Assembly (NCBI RefSeq): GCF_021491915.1
Contig: NZ_CP090836.1
Span: 723,501-787,500, forward strand
DNA length: 64,000 bases
Source: Paracoccus everestensis
Lineage (GTDB): Bacteria; Pseudomonadota; Alphaproteobacteria; Rhodobacterales; Rhodobacteraceae
Reading direction: 5' to 3'
Positions 28,311 through 38,363 of the stretch are shown here, one piece after another. Under the pieces are notes generated by a model. That model had not been told where the DNA came from. It saw nothing but the letters and a program-made list of their open reading frames with translations, and did not search any database. Made by a program: the position numbers and the translations under genes. How positions within the stretch are numbered: position 1 is the stretch's first letter; each line of letters starts with the position of its first letter.

Positions 28311-28480
28311 CTGACGTTCGGATTGCCAGGACCTTTATGGATCGCCTGATGCGCATCCAAATTTTCCATGATGTCAGAACGATATCCTCGATTCACGGCG
28401 CAATCACGCCGGGATGAGAATCATGTCCTCAGCCCGTATGTCAGCGGGCGCCTCGTGGCAGAGTGGAAAAGGAGGATGTG

Positions 28481-28684
28481 ATGATTGAACTGCTGTTTGT
28501 AAGTTGCCTGTCAGCCGATCCTGCCAGTTGCCAGAATCGCAGCCTGGTCTTTATTGAGACGAACCTGATGGCCTGCATGGTGCATGGCCAGCAGGTCATG
28601 GCGCGATGGATCGACAGCCATCCCAAGGAAACCGTGCGGGAATGGGAATGCCGCATGGTCGACCGGCGCAAGGCCGAGATCTGA
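28481..28684 (+). CDS. Small four-cysteine protein, copy 2
   Basis: A 67-aa paralogue of the gene 170 bp upstream. The two share the pattern MIEL-x-FV-x-CL-xx-DP-xx-C, then SL-x-F, CM, a Gln, ARW, HP, V-x-EW-x-CR; about 29 of 67 positions are identical by eye. Cysteines fall at the same four places. A very strong ribosome site (AAAGGAGG, 28468-28475 region) fixes the ATG at 28481 rather than 28463. The paired cysteines could form disulfides or bind metal. A perfect hairpin follows at 28710. Confidence 0.75.
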   Translation: MIELLFVSCLSADPASCQNRSLVFIETNLMACMVHGQQVMARWIDSHPKETVREWECRMVDRRKAEI

Positions 28685-28709
28685 TCGCCGGTCGCGCCGC
28701 GGCAGAACA

Positions 28710-28742
28710 GGACAAAGGGGCCGACCAGCAGCCCCTTTGTCC
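28710..28742. terminator. Perfect 12-bp hairpin between small ORF and ccr
   Basis: Arms GGACAAAGGGGC (28710-28721) and GCCCCTTTGTCC (28731-28742) enclose a 9-nt loop. It lies 25 bp after the small plus-strand gene and 11 bp after the ccr stop on the minus strand, so it can serve both. Neither side has a clear T-run, so termination strength is uncertain. Confidence 0.6.
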
Positions 28743-28753
28743 CAACAGCAAGC

Positions 28754-30046
<1,293 letters not shown>

Positions 30047-30255
30047 CAGCTTCTCCTTCACATCTGCTGCGGCGCAGAATCGCCGCCTGTCTGGCGCAAT
30101 TGGTAAGATCGGATGCGCAACATTGCAATAAGCTGAACCAGAAATCAGCAATAAAATGTCTGACTCGCTGCATCATTGCCGCGCTGCGGCGAATTGACGG
30201 CGCATATTTGTTTCGGTATCGCTTTCAGGACCGAAAGATTGTTGCGAGGTGCCGC
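30047..30255. promoter_or_regulatory. Divergent ccr/ecm regulatory region
   Basis: A 209-bp gap that must carry promoters for both ethylmalonyl-CoA pathway genes. A perfect palindrome ATTGCAAT occurs at 30122-30129, preceded by TGCGCAACATTGC, so TTGC/GCAA-type half sites cluster near the middle. RamB/MccR-type regulators of acetate and propionate metabolism recognise TTGC...GCAA sites, which makes this a candidate operator. I could not identify convincing -35/-10 pairs. Confidence 0.35.
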
Positions 30256-32214
30256 ATGGCTCAGAAAGACAAACCCTGGCTGTTCCGCACCTATGCAGGG
30301 CATTCCACGGCGGAAAAGTCGAACGCGCTGTATCGCGGCAATCTGGCCAAGGGGCAGACGGGCCTGTCGGTGGCCTTCGACCTGCCGACCCAGACCGGAT
30401 ATGACAGCGATCATGTGCTGGCACGGGGCGAGGTCGGCAAGGTCGGCGTGCCGATCTGCCATCTGGGCGACATGCGGGCGCTGTTCGACCAGATCCCGCT
30501 GGAGCAGATGAACACCTCGATGACGATCAACGCGACGGCCCCCTGGCTGTTGTCGCTGTATATCGCGGTGGCCGAGGAACAGGGCGCGGACATCGCGGCC
30601 TTGCAGGGCACCGTCCAGAACGACCTGATCAAGGAATACCTGTCGCGCGGCACCTATATCTGCCCCCCCAAGCCGTCCTTGGCGATGATCACGGATGTGG
30701 CGGCCTATACCCGGGAACACCTGCCCAAGTGGAACCCGATGAATGTCTGTTCCTATCACCTCCAGGAAGCCGGAGCCACGCCGCAGCAGGAACTGGCCTA
30801 TGCCCTGGCGACCGCCATTGCCGTGCTGGACGACCTGAAAGGCAAGGTCCCGCCCGAGAGTTTCCCGGACATGGTGGGCCGCATCAGCTTTTTCGTGAAC
30901 GCGGGCATCCGCTTCGTAACCGAGATGTGCAAGATGCGGGCGTTTACGGAACTGTGGGACGAGATCACGCAGGATCGATATGGCATCGCGGATGAGAAAT
31001 ACCGCCGCTTCCGCTATGGCGTGCAGGTCAACAGCCTGGGGCTGACCGAACAGCAGCCTGAAAACAACGTGTATCGCATCCTGCTGGAAATGCTGGCCGT
31101 CACGTTGTCGAAGAACGCCCGGGCGCGGGCCGTACAGCTTCCCGCCTGGAACGAGGCCCTGGGCCTGCCGCGCCCCTGGGATCAGCAATGGTCGCTGCGG
31201 ATGCAGCAGATCGTCGCCTATGAAACCGACCTGCTGGAATATGGCGACCTGTTCGACGGCAACCCGGTCATCGCCGCCAAGGTCGAGGAACTGAAGGCAG
31301 GCGCGCGGGATGAATTGCGCCTGCTGGACGACATGGGCGGGGCGATCGCGGCCATCGACTACATGAAGGCGCGGCTGGTCGAATCGAACGCGGAACGGCT
31401 GGGCCGGATCGAGAGCAACGAAACCGTCGTGGTCGGCGTGAATCGCTGGCAACAGGGAGAGCCTTCGCCGCTGGTGGCAGGGGACGGCGGAATCATGGTG
31501 GTCGATCCCGCGGTGGAACAGGACCAGATCGCCCGGCTGCAAGCCTGGCGCGCGGCGCGGGACGAAGGCGCGGTGCAACTGGCGCTGGGTGCCTTGCGCG
31601 ATGCGGCGCGGCGGGGCGAGAACGTGATGCCCCATTCCATCGCCGCCGCCAAGGCAGGGGCCACGACCGGCGAATGGGCGGGCATCATGCGGCAGGTCCA
31701 TGGTGAATATCGCGGTCCGACCGGGGTATCGGCAAGCCCGTCGAACCGGACCGAGGGACTGGAGGATATTCGCGACGCCGTGGATGCCGTCAGCGCCCGC
31801 TTGGGCCGGCGGCTGAAATTCGTGGTCGGCAAGCCGGGGTTGGACGGTCATTCCAACGGCGCCGAACAGATCGCCTTCCGCGCCCGCGACTGCGGCATGG
31901 ACATCACCTATGAAGGCATCCGGCTGACGCCCGAGCAGATCGTGGCGCGCGCACAAGAGGAGGATGCCCATGTCGTCGGACTGTCGATCCTGTCGGGCAG
32001 CCACCTGCCGCTGATCGAGGATCTGATGGCCCGCATCCGCGCGGCGGGATTGGACCATGTTCCGGTAATCGTGGGCGGCATCATCCCGGATGAGGATGCA
32101 GCGCGCCTGCGGGCGATGGGCGTGGCGCGGGTCTATACGCCCAAGGATTTCCAGTTGAACGCGATCATGATGGATATCGTCGCGCTGGTGGAGCCTGGCG
32201 CCGAGGCTGCGTGA
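30256..32214 (+). CDS. ecm: Ethylmalonyl-CoA mutase (B12-dependent)
   Basis: Adenosylcobalamin-dependent mutase converting (2R)-ethylmalonyl-CoA to methylsuccinyl-CoA. The 652-aa single chain starts MAQKDKPWLFRTYAGHSTAEKSN, has the TIM-barrel mutase domain with FDLPTQTGYDSDH and ends with a B12-binding domain whose base-off motif DGHSNG is at residues 530-535. The RTYAGHSTAEKSNALYR and the GLPRPWDQQWSLRMQQI blocks are typical of the Ecm/MeaA clade rather than methylmalonyl-CoA mutase. The long open frame upstream of 30256 covers promoter DNA. Its neighbour ccr supports the assignment. Confidence 0.95.
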   Translation: MAQKDKPWLFRTYAGHSTAEKSNALYRGNLAKGQTGLSVAFDLPTQTGYDSDHVLARGEVGKVGVPICHLGDMRALFDQIPLEQMNTSMTINATAPWLLSLYIAVAEEQGADIAALQGTVQNDLIKEYLSRGTYICPPKPSLAMITDVAAYTREHLPKWNPMNVCSYHLQEAGATPQQELAYALATAIAVLDDLKGKVPPESFPDMVGRISFFVNAGIRFVTEMCKMRAFTELWDEITQDRYGIADEKYRRFRYGVQVNSLGLTEQQPENNVYRILLEMLAVTLSKNARARAVQLPAWNEALGLPRPWDQQWSLRMQQIVAYETDLLEYGDLFDGNPVIAAKVEELKAGARDELRLLDDMGGAIAAIDYMKARLVESNAERLGRIESNETVVVGVNRWQQGEPSPLVAGDGGIMVVDPAVEQDQIARLQAWRAARDEGAVQLALGALRDAARRGENVMPHSIAAAKAGATTGEWAGIMRQVHGEYRGPTGVSASPSNRTEGLEDIRDAVDAVSARLGRRLKFVVGKPGLDGHSNGAEQIAFRARDCGMDITYEGIRLTPEQIVARAQEEDAHVVGLSILSGSHLPLIEDLMARIRAAGLDHVPVIVGGIIPDEDAARLRAMGVARVYTPKDFQLNAIMMDIVALVEPGAEAA

Positions 32215-32220
32215 CGCCAG

Positions 32221-32280
32221 GTTTTCATCCTGGTCCAAATATCCCGGGGGAGTCCCGCAGGGACGGGGGCAGCGCCCCCG
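32221..32280 (+). repeat. AAATATCC/GC-hairpin element, copy C
   Basis: Starts 7 bp after the ecm stop. GTTTTCATCCTGG leads into CAAATATCCCGGGGG (32236-32250), then hairpins with arms GTCCC/GGGAC around GCA and GGGGGC/GCCCCC (32265-32270 and 32274-32279). Sense to ecm and immediately before the convergent rpmE terminator. Confidence 0.75.
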
Positions 32281-32290
32281 CTTTCATGGG

Positions 32291-32322
32291 AAAACAAAAA
32301 ACGCCGCCCCGTGGGGGCGGCG
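32291..32322 (-). terminator. Intrinsic terminator after rpmE
   Basis: On the minus strand the stem CGCCGCCCC/GGGGCGGCG (plus coordinates 32302-32310 and 32314-32322, perfect 9 bp, 3-nt loop) is followed by TTTTTTGTTTT. It ends the rpsP-rimM-trmD-rplS-rpmE direction of transcription 27 bp past the rpmE stop. Confidence 0.88.
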
Positions 32323-32348
32323 ATTCGCAACTCCGGGGGCAGGGCTGA

Positions 32349-32570
32349 TCAGAAGCCCAGGCCCGCGTATTTCGACTTGAACTTCGATACGCGGCCGCCG
32401 GTGTCCATCAGCTTGGCCGAACCGCCGGTCCAGGCCGGGTGCACCGTGGGGTCGATGTCCAGCGTCATGGTCTGGCCTTCCGCACCCCAGGTCGAACGGG
32501 TTTGATAGGTGGTGCCATCGGTCATCTTGATCTCGATGGCGTGGTAATCGGGATGGATATCTTTTTTCAT
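32349..32570 (-). CDS. rpmE: 50S ribosomal protein L31
   Basis: A 73-aa ribosomal protein starting [19 protein letters not shown], with [18 protein letters not shown] near the end. It lacks the CxxC zinc-binding cysteines of the zinc-type L31, so it belongs to the cysteine-free class usual in alphaproteobacteria. It lies 11 bp after rplS in the same orientation. Confidence 0.95.
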   Translation of the reverse strand: MKKDIHPDYHAIEIKMTDGTTYQTRSTWGAEGQTMTLDIDPTVHPAWTGGSAKLMDTGGRVSKFKSKYAGLGF

Positions 32571-32581
32571 CGGAAGGATCC

Positions 32582-32965
32582 TCAGGCTTTCGCGTCGGAC
32601 AGCGGACGATAGTTGGTTTTCTCGACGATACGGGCCGATTTGCCGCGACGGTCGCGCAGGTAATACAGCTTGGCGCGGCGGACCTTGCCCCGGCGCACGA
32701 CCTCGATCGAATCGATGTTGGTCGAATACAGCGGGAAGACGCGTTCCACGCCTTCGCCAAAGCTGATCTTGCGCACGGTAAAGCTGGCCGCGATCGTGGC
32801 GCCGCCCTTGCGCGAGATGCAGACGCCTTCATACATCTGGACGCGCGACCGCGTGCCTTCGGTCACTTTGTAGCCGACGCGAATGGTGTCGCCGGCCCGG
32901 AAATCCGGGATAGATTTGCCAAGCTGGGCGATTTGCTCGGCTTCGAGTTCTGCGATCAGGTTCAT
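32582..32965 (-). CDS. rplS: 50S ribosomal protein L19
   Basis: A 127-aa protein of the large subunit at the 30S-50S interface. The conserved region [29 protein letters not shown] and [40 protein letters not shown] is complete. The ATG overlaps the trmD stop by four bases (ATGA). It follows rpsP-rimM-trmD in the order known across proteobacteria. Confidence 0.97.
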   Translation of the reverse strand: MNLIAELEAEQIAQLGKSIPDFRAGDTIRVGYKVTEGTRSRVQMYEGVCISRKGGATIAASFTVRKISFGEGVERVFPLYSTNIDSIEVVRRGKVRRAKLYYLRDRRGKSARIVEKTNYRPLSDAKA

Positions 32966-33849
32966 CGCCTGGGTTCCTTGTCATGCTCGCGGTGGTTCCG
33001 CGATTGGTCTGATGCGCCCGAGAGCTGTCGGTCCTTTGCCGGGTCCATACCGTCCTGGTATGCCCGCCACAGGTCGGGGCGGCGTTGCTTTGTCAGCCTT
33101 TCGGCCTCACCGGCCCTCCAACGATGAATGGCCGCGTGATTGCCGGACAGCAGAACCTCCGGTATCTCGCGGCCTTCCCACTGGGCGGGCTTCGTGAACT
33201 GGGGGGCCTCAAGCAGACCCCTGTTGCCGATGGAAAAGGATTCCTCGGCCAGAGAGTCGTGATTCCCCAGCACGCGCGGTATAAGGCGAACGGTCGCGTC
33301 GATCAAGACCTGAGCGGCGATCTCTCCTCCGGTCAGGACATAGTCGCCGATGCTGATTTCCTCGATGTCATGGGCATCCAGCACGCGCTGGTCCACGCCC
33401 TCGAACCGCCCGCAGATCAGGGTGACGCCGTTGCCCTGGGCCAGGACGCGGGCGCGGGCCTGGGTCAGGGGCGCGCCGCGCGGGGACATATAGATCACCG
33501 GGCGCGGCGGGCCCTGGCGGGCTTCTCGCAGGGCGGCGTCCAGCACGTCGGCCCGGATCACCATGCCCGCGCCGCCGCCTGCGGGCGTGTCATCGACATT
33601 GCGGTGGCGGCCGATGCCGAAATCGCGCAGGGGAATGGTGCGCAGGTTCCACAACCCCTGCGCCAAGGCCTTGCCGGTCAGCGACAGGCCCAGGATGCCG
33701 GGAAAGGCTTCGGGGAACAGGGTGACGATGCTGGCGGTCCAGGCGCCCTGCACCTGCGGCTCTGCCATCAACTCGCGCGGGCGCCGGCTGGCGGTAATGG
33801 ACAGGCGGCCATGGGATTTCGGTTCGGGGGATTTGGGGGCGTCGGTCAT
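32962..33849 (-). CDS. trmD: tRNA (guanine-N1)-methyltransferase TrmD
   Basis: Methylates G37 next to the anticodon of tRNAs that read CNN codons, preventing frameshifts. The 295-aa protein has the trefoil-knot SPOUT core: [23 protein letters not shown], then [17 protein letters not shown] and [16 protein letters not shown]. The first about 35 residues are a poorly conserved extension, so the internal ATG at codon 28 ([10 protein letters not shown]) is another possible start. The last about 20 residues are charged and probably disordered. It overlaps rimM and rplS by four bases each. Confidence 0.95.
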   Translation of the reverse strand: MTDAPKSPEPKSHGRLSITASRRPRELMAEPQVQGAWTASIVTLFPEAFPGILGLSLTGKALAQGLWNLRTIPLRDFGIGRHRNVDDTPAGGGAGMVIRADVLDAALREARQGPPRPVIYMSPRGAPLTQARARVLAQGNGVTLICGRFEGVDQRVLDAHDIEEISIGDYVLTGGEIAAQVLIDATVRLIPRVLGNHDSLAEESFSIGNRGLLEAPQFTKPAQWEGREIPEVLLSGNHAAIHRWRAGEAERLTKQRRPDLWRAYQDGMDPAKDRQLSGASDQSRNHREHDKEPRR

Positions 33850-34346
33850 TCGTCGTCGGCCGGGGGATCGGCCACGATGCGCCGCGCGCTCAAATCGACC
33901 GTGGGGACGACGGCGCGGGTGAAGGGCAGCAGCAGCACATCCTTGCCGCCCACGACCTCCAAAATGTCGCCCGCACCGTGGTCGAAGATCGCGCGGACCC
34001 GGCCCAGCACGACGCCGCCGGTATCGACGACCTCAAGCCCGATCAGGTCGGCATGGTAGAATTCATCATCGGGCAGCGAGGGCAGGGCGGATCGCGGTGC
34101 CCAGAGGGTAACGCCCCGCAAGGCCTCGGCATCCTCCCGGGTGGCCACGCCTGACAGGCGCGCGCCAAGACCGCCGGTGACGGGGTGGGTCAGCTTGACG
34201 GAAAAGCTGCGCTTGCCGTCTTCGGTCGTCAGGGGACCATAGGTCGCGATATCGGCGGGTTCGGAACAAAAGCTTTTCAGCCGCACCTCGCCCCGGACCC
34301 CGAAGGCCCCGGCGATTGCGCCGACGCAGATGCGGTCTTGTGTCAT
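33846..34346 (-). CDS. rimM: Ribosome maturation factor RimM
   Basis: Assists maturation of the 30S head by binding ribosomal protein S19. The 166-aa protein begins [26 protein letters not shown], the family signature, and has a C-terminal PRC barrel with [27 protein letters not shown]. It overlaps trmD by four bases and follows rpsP by 48 bp; that gap contains a hairpin that could reduce read-through. Confidence 0.95.
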   Translation of the reverse strand: MTQDRICVGAIAGAFGVRGEVRLKSFCSEPADIATYGPLTTEDGKRSFSVKLTHPVTGGLGARLSGVATREDAEALRGVTLWAPRSALPSLPDDEFYHADLIGLEVVDTGGVVLGRVRAIFDHGAGDILEVVGGKDVLLLPFTRAVVPTVDLSARRIVADPPADDE

Positions 34347-34357
34347 GCGGCCCTCGT

Positions 34358-34387
34358 GGAAAGCAAAGGGCGGGGTTGCCCCCGCCC
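34358..34387 (-). terminator. Attenuator-like hairpin between rpsP and rimM
   Basis: Arms GGGCGGGG (34368-34375) and CCCCGCCC (34380-34387) with a 4-nt loop. Read on the minus strand it lies 7 bp after the rpsP stop and is followed by TTTGCTTT, resembling an imperfect intrinsic terminator. It could lower expression of rimM-trmD relative to the ribosomal protein S16. Confidence 0.6.
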
Positions 34388-34394
34388 GTCGTGA

Positions 34395-34751
34395 TTATTC
34401 GGCCTCGGCCGGGGCAGCGGCTTTCGCGGCCTTTTCGTCGGCACGCGCCTTGGCTTTCTTGCCGGGCTCGCCCTTCTTCAGGTTGGAACGGTCGGCTTTC
34501 TCGCGGACTCCGGCGGCTTCCAGGAAGCGGGCCACGCGGTCGGTCGGTTGCGCGCCTTGGTCCAGCCAATGCTTGGCGCGGTCCAGATCCAGCTTGATAC
34601 GGTCTTCGCTGTCTTTCGCCAGCAGCGGGTTATAGGTGCCCAGCTTTTCCAGGAAGCGGCCGTCGCGCGGCATCCGCGAATCGGACACGACGATGGCGTA
34701 ATGCGGGCGCTTCTTGCTGCCGCCACGGGCCAGACGGATTTTCGTTGCCAT
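34395..34751 (-). CDS. rpsP: 30S ribosomal protein S16
   Basis: A 118-aa small-subunit protein starting [43 protein letters not shown], the invariant S16 start. The last about 40 residues are a Lys/Ala/Glu-rich extension ([20 protein letters not shown]), common in alphaproteobacteria. It lies 43 bp after the chorismate mutase gene. Confidence 0.96.
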   Translation of the reverse strand: MATKIRLARGGSKKRPHYAIVVSDSRMPRDGRFLEKLGTYNPLLAKDSEDRIKLDLDRAKHWLDQGAQPTDRVARFLEAAGVREKADRSNLKKGEPGKKAKARADEKAAKAAAPAEAE

Positions 34752-34794
34752 TGGGTTTCTCCTTGTAATGGCGGGTTTGGCGGGGATCCCGCCG

Positions 34795-35103
34795 TCAGGA
34801 TTGAAAGGTCTCGTGATGCCGGATCACTTCGGCAATCACGAAGTTCAGCAGTTTGCGCGCAAAGTCCGGGTCCAGGTCGGCCTCGCGCGCGAGGCGTTCC
34901 AGCCGCTCGATCTGCTGCGCTTCGCGGGCAGGGTCGGACGGCGGAAGATCGTGTTCGGCCTTGAGGCGGCCGACGGATTGGGTGTGCTTGAAGCGTTCGG
35001 CCAGCGTATAGACCAGGATCGCGTCCAGCCGGTCGATGCTGGCGCGGTGGTCGCGCAACAGGGCCGCGGCACGGGCGACGGGATCGGCAGGGGTGTCCAT
35101 CAT
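34795..35103 (-). CDS. Chorismate mutase, AroQ type, monofunctional
   Basis: A 102-aa all-helical protein of the chorismate mutase type II fold, converting chorismate to prephenate for Phe/Tyr synthesis. Helix 1 contains [36 protein letters not shown] with the catalytic Arg and the later Lys (GRLKAE). The C-terminal helix has [14 protein letters not shown]. It begins overlapping the ffh stop (ATGA or, with the second ATG at 35100, TGATG). No aromatic-pathway gene is adjacent; its place between ffh and rpsP seems to be a Rhodobacterales arrangement. Confidence 0.9.
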   Translation of the reverse strand: MMDTPADPVARAAALLRDHRASIDRLDAILVYTLAERFKHTQSVGRLKAEHDLPPSDPAREAQQIERLERLAREADLDPDFARKLLNFVIAEVIRHHETFQS

Positions 35104-36596
35104 TTCTTCCCGAACATCCCCGACAAGCCGCCCGGCAGCCCGGCCTTGCCCAGCTGACCGCCAAGGCCGCGCGGATCCTGCAGCATCTTCTGCGCCTCGG
35201 CCATCTTGGCGGGGTCGAAGTTTTCCAGGTCGGGCAGCCCGCCGCCCTTGCCGGTCATGGCGCGCATGGCCTGCTTCAGCATCCCGCCCTTGCCCATCTT
35301 GCCCAGCTTCTTCATCGTGTCGGCCATCTGCTTCTGCATCTTCAGCAGCTTGTTCAGTTCCGACACTTCCATGCCCGCACCCGCCGCGATCCGCTTCTTG
35401 CGGCTGGCCTGCAGCATATCGGGATTGGCGCGTTCCTTTTTGGTCATCGAATTGATCAGCGCGATCTGGCGGGTGATCGCCTTGTCGTCCATGCCCGCAG
35501 CCTCGGCCTGCTTGGCCATCTTGGCCATGCCGGGCATCATGCCCATGATGGACTGCATCCCGCCCATCTTCTGCATCTGTTCAAGCTGGCCTTTCAGGTC
35601 GTTCATGTTGAACAGACCCTTCTGGAAGCGCTTCATCATGCGCTCGGCCTGCTCGACCTCCAGCACCTGCTGGGCCTTCTCGACCAGGGCCACGATGTCG
35701 CCCATGCCCAGGATCCGGCCCGCGACGCGCTGCGCGTCGAAGGTTTCGAGCGCGTCCATCTTTTCGCCCAGGCCCACGAAGCGGATCGGCTTGCCGGTGA
35801 TGGCGCGCATCGACAGGGCCGCACCGCCGCGCCCGTCGCCGTCCATCCGGGTCAGGACCACGCCCGAGATGCCGACCTTGCCGTCGAACTCGGTCGCGAC
35901 GTTCACCGCGTCCTGGCCGGTCAGGCCATCGACGACCAGCAGCGTCTCGCGCGGCTGGGCGATGTCGCGGACGGCCTGAACCTCGTCCATCAGCTGCTGG
36001 TCGATATGCAGGCGTCCGGCGGTGTCCAGCATCACCACGTCATAGCCGCCAAGCGACGCCTGCTGCTTGGCGCGGCTTGCGATCTGGGTCGCGGTCTGGC
36101 CCGGCACGATGGGCAGGGTATCGACGCCGATCTGGGTTCCCAGGATCGCCAACTGCTCCATCGCGGCGGGACGGTTGGTGTCGAGCGACGCCATCAGCAC
36201 GCGCTTCTTCTCGCGGTCCTTCAGGCGCAGCGCCAGTTTCGCGGTCGTGGTGGTTTTCCCCGAGCCCTGCAACCCAACCATCAGGATCGGCGCGGGCGGG
36301 TTGTCGATGCGGAGCGCGTCGGGCGCGTCGTCGCCCTGCAGGGTCTTGATCAGCTCGTCATGGACGATCTTGACGACCTGCTGGCCCGGCGTGATCGACT
36401 TGGTGACGGAAGACCCGGTGGCCTTGGATGTGACGGCCTTGACGAAGTTGCGCGCGACGGGCAGCGAAACGTCAGCTTCCAGCAGGGCCACGCGGACCTC
36501 GCGCATGGCGGCGGTCACGTCATCCTCGGTCAGGGCGCCCTGCTTGGTCAGCCGGTCGAAGACGCCGCCCAAACGGTCGGAAAGGTTCTCGAACAT
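35100..36596 (-). CDS. ffh: Signal recognition particle protein Ffh
   Basis: SRP GTPase that binds signal sequences and 4.5S RNA and brings ribosomes to FtsY at the membrane. The 498-aa sequence has the NG domain with P-loop GLQGSGKTTT (residues 108-117), DTAGR, TRMDGDGRGG, and a C-terminal methionine-rich M domain with the RNA-binding segment ERANPDMLQASRKKRIAAGAG. The start at 36596 (MFENLSDRLG) is standard for Ffh; the upstream open frame is not. It begins the ffh-chorismate mutase-rpsP-rimM-trmD-rplS-rpmE run. Confidence 0.97.
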   Translation of the reverse strand: MFENLSDRLGGVFDRLTKQGALTEDDVTAAMREVRVALLEADVSLPVARNFVKAVTSKATGSSVTKSITPGQQVVKIVHDELIKTLQGDDAPDALRIDNPPAPILMVGLQGSGKTTTTAKLALRLKDREKKRVLMASLDTNRPAAMEQLAILGTQIGVDTLPIVPGQTATQIASRAKQQASLGGYDVVMLDTAGRLHIDQQLMDEVQAVRDIAQPRETLLVVDGLTGQDAVNVATEFDGKVGISGVVLTRMDGDGRGGAALSMRAITGKPIRFVGLGEKMDALETFDAQRVAGRILGMGDIVALVEKAQQVLEVEQAERMMKRFQKGLFNMNDLKGQLEQMQKMGGMQSIMGMMPGMAKMAKQAEAAGMDDKAITRQIALINSMTKKERANPDMLQASRKKRIAAGAGMEVSELNKLLKMQKQMADTMKKLGKMGKGGMLKQAMRAMTGKGGGLPDLENFDPAKMAEAQKMLQDPRGLGGQLGKAGLPGGLSGMFGKK

Positions 36597-36720
36597 CGCC
36601 GGGCCTCCTTCGGTCCAAAGCACATTTGCCCCCGTGGGCGCGACGCGCTGACGGGGGGCGATCCCCGCGCGTGACGGGGACCGGAAGGTCAATCCTTCCG
36701 GGAATCCAGGGGCTGATACG

Positions 36721-36750
36721 AAAAAACGGCCTGCGAGTCAACGCAGGCCG
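36721..36750 (-). terminator. Intrinsic terminator after azoR
   Basis: Minus-strand stem CGGCCTGCG/CGCAGGCCG (plus 36727-36735 and 36742-36750, perfect 9 bp, 6-nt loop) followed by TTTTTT and CG. It lies 23 bp past the azoR stop and isolates it from the downstream ffh operon. Confidence 0.88.
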
Positions 36751-36773
36751 TGGAACTTGTTACAGGGACAGTC

Positions 36774-37361
36774 TCAGGCGGCCAGCTTTTCCAGCGCCTC
36801 CTGTGCGCGGGCCATGCCCGCGTCGCGATCCATCGCCAGCCGGTCGGCGGCGACGAACTCGACATCGGTGATGCCCATGAAGCCCAGGATGAAGCGCAGA
36901 TACCCCGAGGCATGATCGAACTCAGACCCGATGGGCGTGCCAGCCGCGCTGTAGGCGACGATGGCGCGCTTGCCCTTCAGCAGGCCTTCCGGGCCTTCGG
37001 CGGTATAGCGGAAGGATTTTCCGGCCCGCGCGATCTGGTCCAACCAGTTCTTCAGTTGCGCGGTCAGGGTGAAGTTATAGATCGGCAGGCCGATCACCAG
37101 GACATCGGCCGCCTGAACCTCGGCCAGATAGGCGTCCGAGGTGGCGATCAGCGCCTGCTGATCCGGCGTGGGGTTTTCCGGGGCCATGCGAACGGCTGCG
37201 AACCAGTCGGTGTCGATGGCGGGCACGCCCTTGTTCAGGTCGCGATAGGTGACGGTCGCGTCGGGATTTGCGGCTGTCAGCTTGGCCACGATGTCGGCGG
37301 TCAGCTTGCGAGACACGGAAGCCTCGCCGGTAATCGCGCTGTCGATGTGCAGGATGTTCAT
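36774..37361 (-). CDS. azoR: FMN-dependent NADH:quinone/azo reductase AzoR
   Basis: Flavodoxin-fold enzyme that reduces quinones and azo compounds by two-electron transfer from NADH; usually a defence against thiol or quinone stress. The 195-aa protein has the opening MNILHIDSAITGEASVSRKLT (phosphate-binding loop S-x-S-R), the conserved LPIYNFTLTAQLKNWLDQIARAGKSFRYTAEGPEGLLKGK block and YLRFILGFMGITDVEFV. It is divergent from a LysR-type gene, which probably regulates it, and ends with its own terminator. Confidence 0.93.
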   Translation of the reverse strand: MNILHIDSAITGEASVSRKLTADIVAKLTAANPDATVTYRDLNKGVPAIDTDWFAAVRMAPENPTPDQQALIATSDAYLAEVQAADVLVIGLPIYNFTLTAQLKNWLDQIARAGKSFRYTAEGPEGLLKGKRAIVAYSAAGTPIGSEFDHASGYLRFILGFMGITDVEFVAADRLAMDRDAGMARAQEALEKLAA

Positions 37362-37462
37362 GGGGGAGGGTCCGTTCAGGTTTGGTGCGTTGATGTTGAT
37401 TTAGGGCTGGCCCGGGACGATTGAAATGGCGATAAGCGCGCAATGTCTGTGCGGGGATGCAC

Positions 37463-38308
37463 ATGAGCATCGACAGTTGGGACGACCTTCGCATCGCGCT
37501 TGCCGTGGCGCGCGCCGGCACGGTCAGCGCGGCCGCCGAGGCCCTGGGCGTCCACCACGCCACCGTCATCCGCCGCATCGACGGGCTGGAAGGACAGCTT
37601 GGCGTCAAGCTGTTCCAGCGTCACCCGCGCGGCTATGCCCTGACCGAGCCGGGGCAGGCCATGCTGAAGGTCGCGGGCGATGCCGATGAACGCTTTGCCC
37701 AGCTTGCCGCGCAGATCGCGGGCGGGGGCGACCGGATCGAAGGCGAACTGGTCGTCACATCCCTGCCGGAACTGGCCGATCTGGTCATGCCCCGGCTGAT
37801 CCGGCTGATGCGCCAGCACCCCGGCCTTCGCATCAACTATGCCACCGATACGCGCCTGTTCCGCCTGGACGCCGGAGAGGCGCATGTGGCGATCCGCGCA
37901 GGCAGCCAGCCGACCGAGCCGGATTATGTCGTCCGCCCCATGGGCACGTTGCGCCACCCGATCTATGCCGCGCCCGAATACCTCGCCACGCATGGCGAGG
38001 TGACGGACATCGCGGGACACCCGCTTGCCCTGATGGGTCCGCAGGCCCGCAACGCGCCACTGATGGTCTGGCTGCGCGACAGGATCGACCCAGCCCAAGT
38101 CGTCCTGACCGCCAGCGACGAGACCGCGCGCGAGGCGGCGATCCGCGCGGGCCTGGCCATCGGTCCCCTGTCGCCGTCGCGGGCCGAGGGGCTGGTCGAG
38201 GTGATGGCCTTGCCCGAATGGGAATCGCGGCTGTGGCTGGTCACCCATGTCGATCTGAACCGCAGCCCCAAGGTGCAGGCGGCGATTGCCGCCTTGCGCG
38301 ACCCGTGA
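37463..38308 (+). CDS. LysR family transcriptional regulator
   Basis: A 281-aa LysR-type regulator with an N-terminal winged helix-turn-helix (DDLRIALAVARAGTVSAAAEALGVHHATVIRRIDGLEGQLG, residues 6-47) and a periplasmic-binding-like effector domain. GGGG lies 6 bp before the ATG at 37463, which I prefer to the ATG two codons upstream. It diverges from azoR across a 101-bp gap, the usual layout for a LysR regulator and its target. The effector may be a quinone or other electrophile, by analogy only. The gap contains TTGAT repeats but no clear T-N11-A box pair that I would single out. Confidence 0.9.
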   Translation: MSIDSWDDLRIALAVARAGTVSAAAEALGVHHATVIRRIDGLEGQLGVKLFQRHPRGYALTEPGQAMLKVAGDADERFAQLAAQIAGGGDRIEGELVVTSLPELADLVMPRLIRLMRQHPGLRINYATDTRLFRLDAGEAHVAIRAGSQPTEPDYVVRPMGTLRHPIYAAPEYLATHGEVTDIAGHPLALMGPQARNAPLMVWLRDRIDPAQVVLTASDETAREAAIRAGLAIGPLSPSRAEGLVEVMALPEWESRLWLVTHVDLNRSPKVQAAIAALRDP

Positions 38309-38363
38309 CCCCTTCACAGTCTGCAAGCGGTCAGCCAAGGTGCCGGGCAAGGAGGAACCTGCC

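Noticed and set aside
30145..32238. 697-codon minus-strand frame opposite ecm
   Set aside because: Antisense to a well-supported mutase gene, no start signal or domain.
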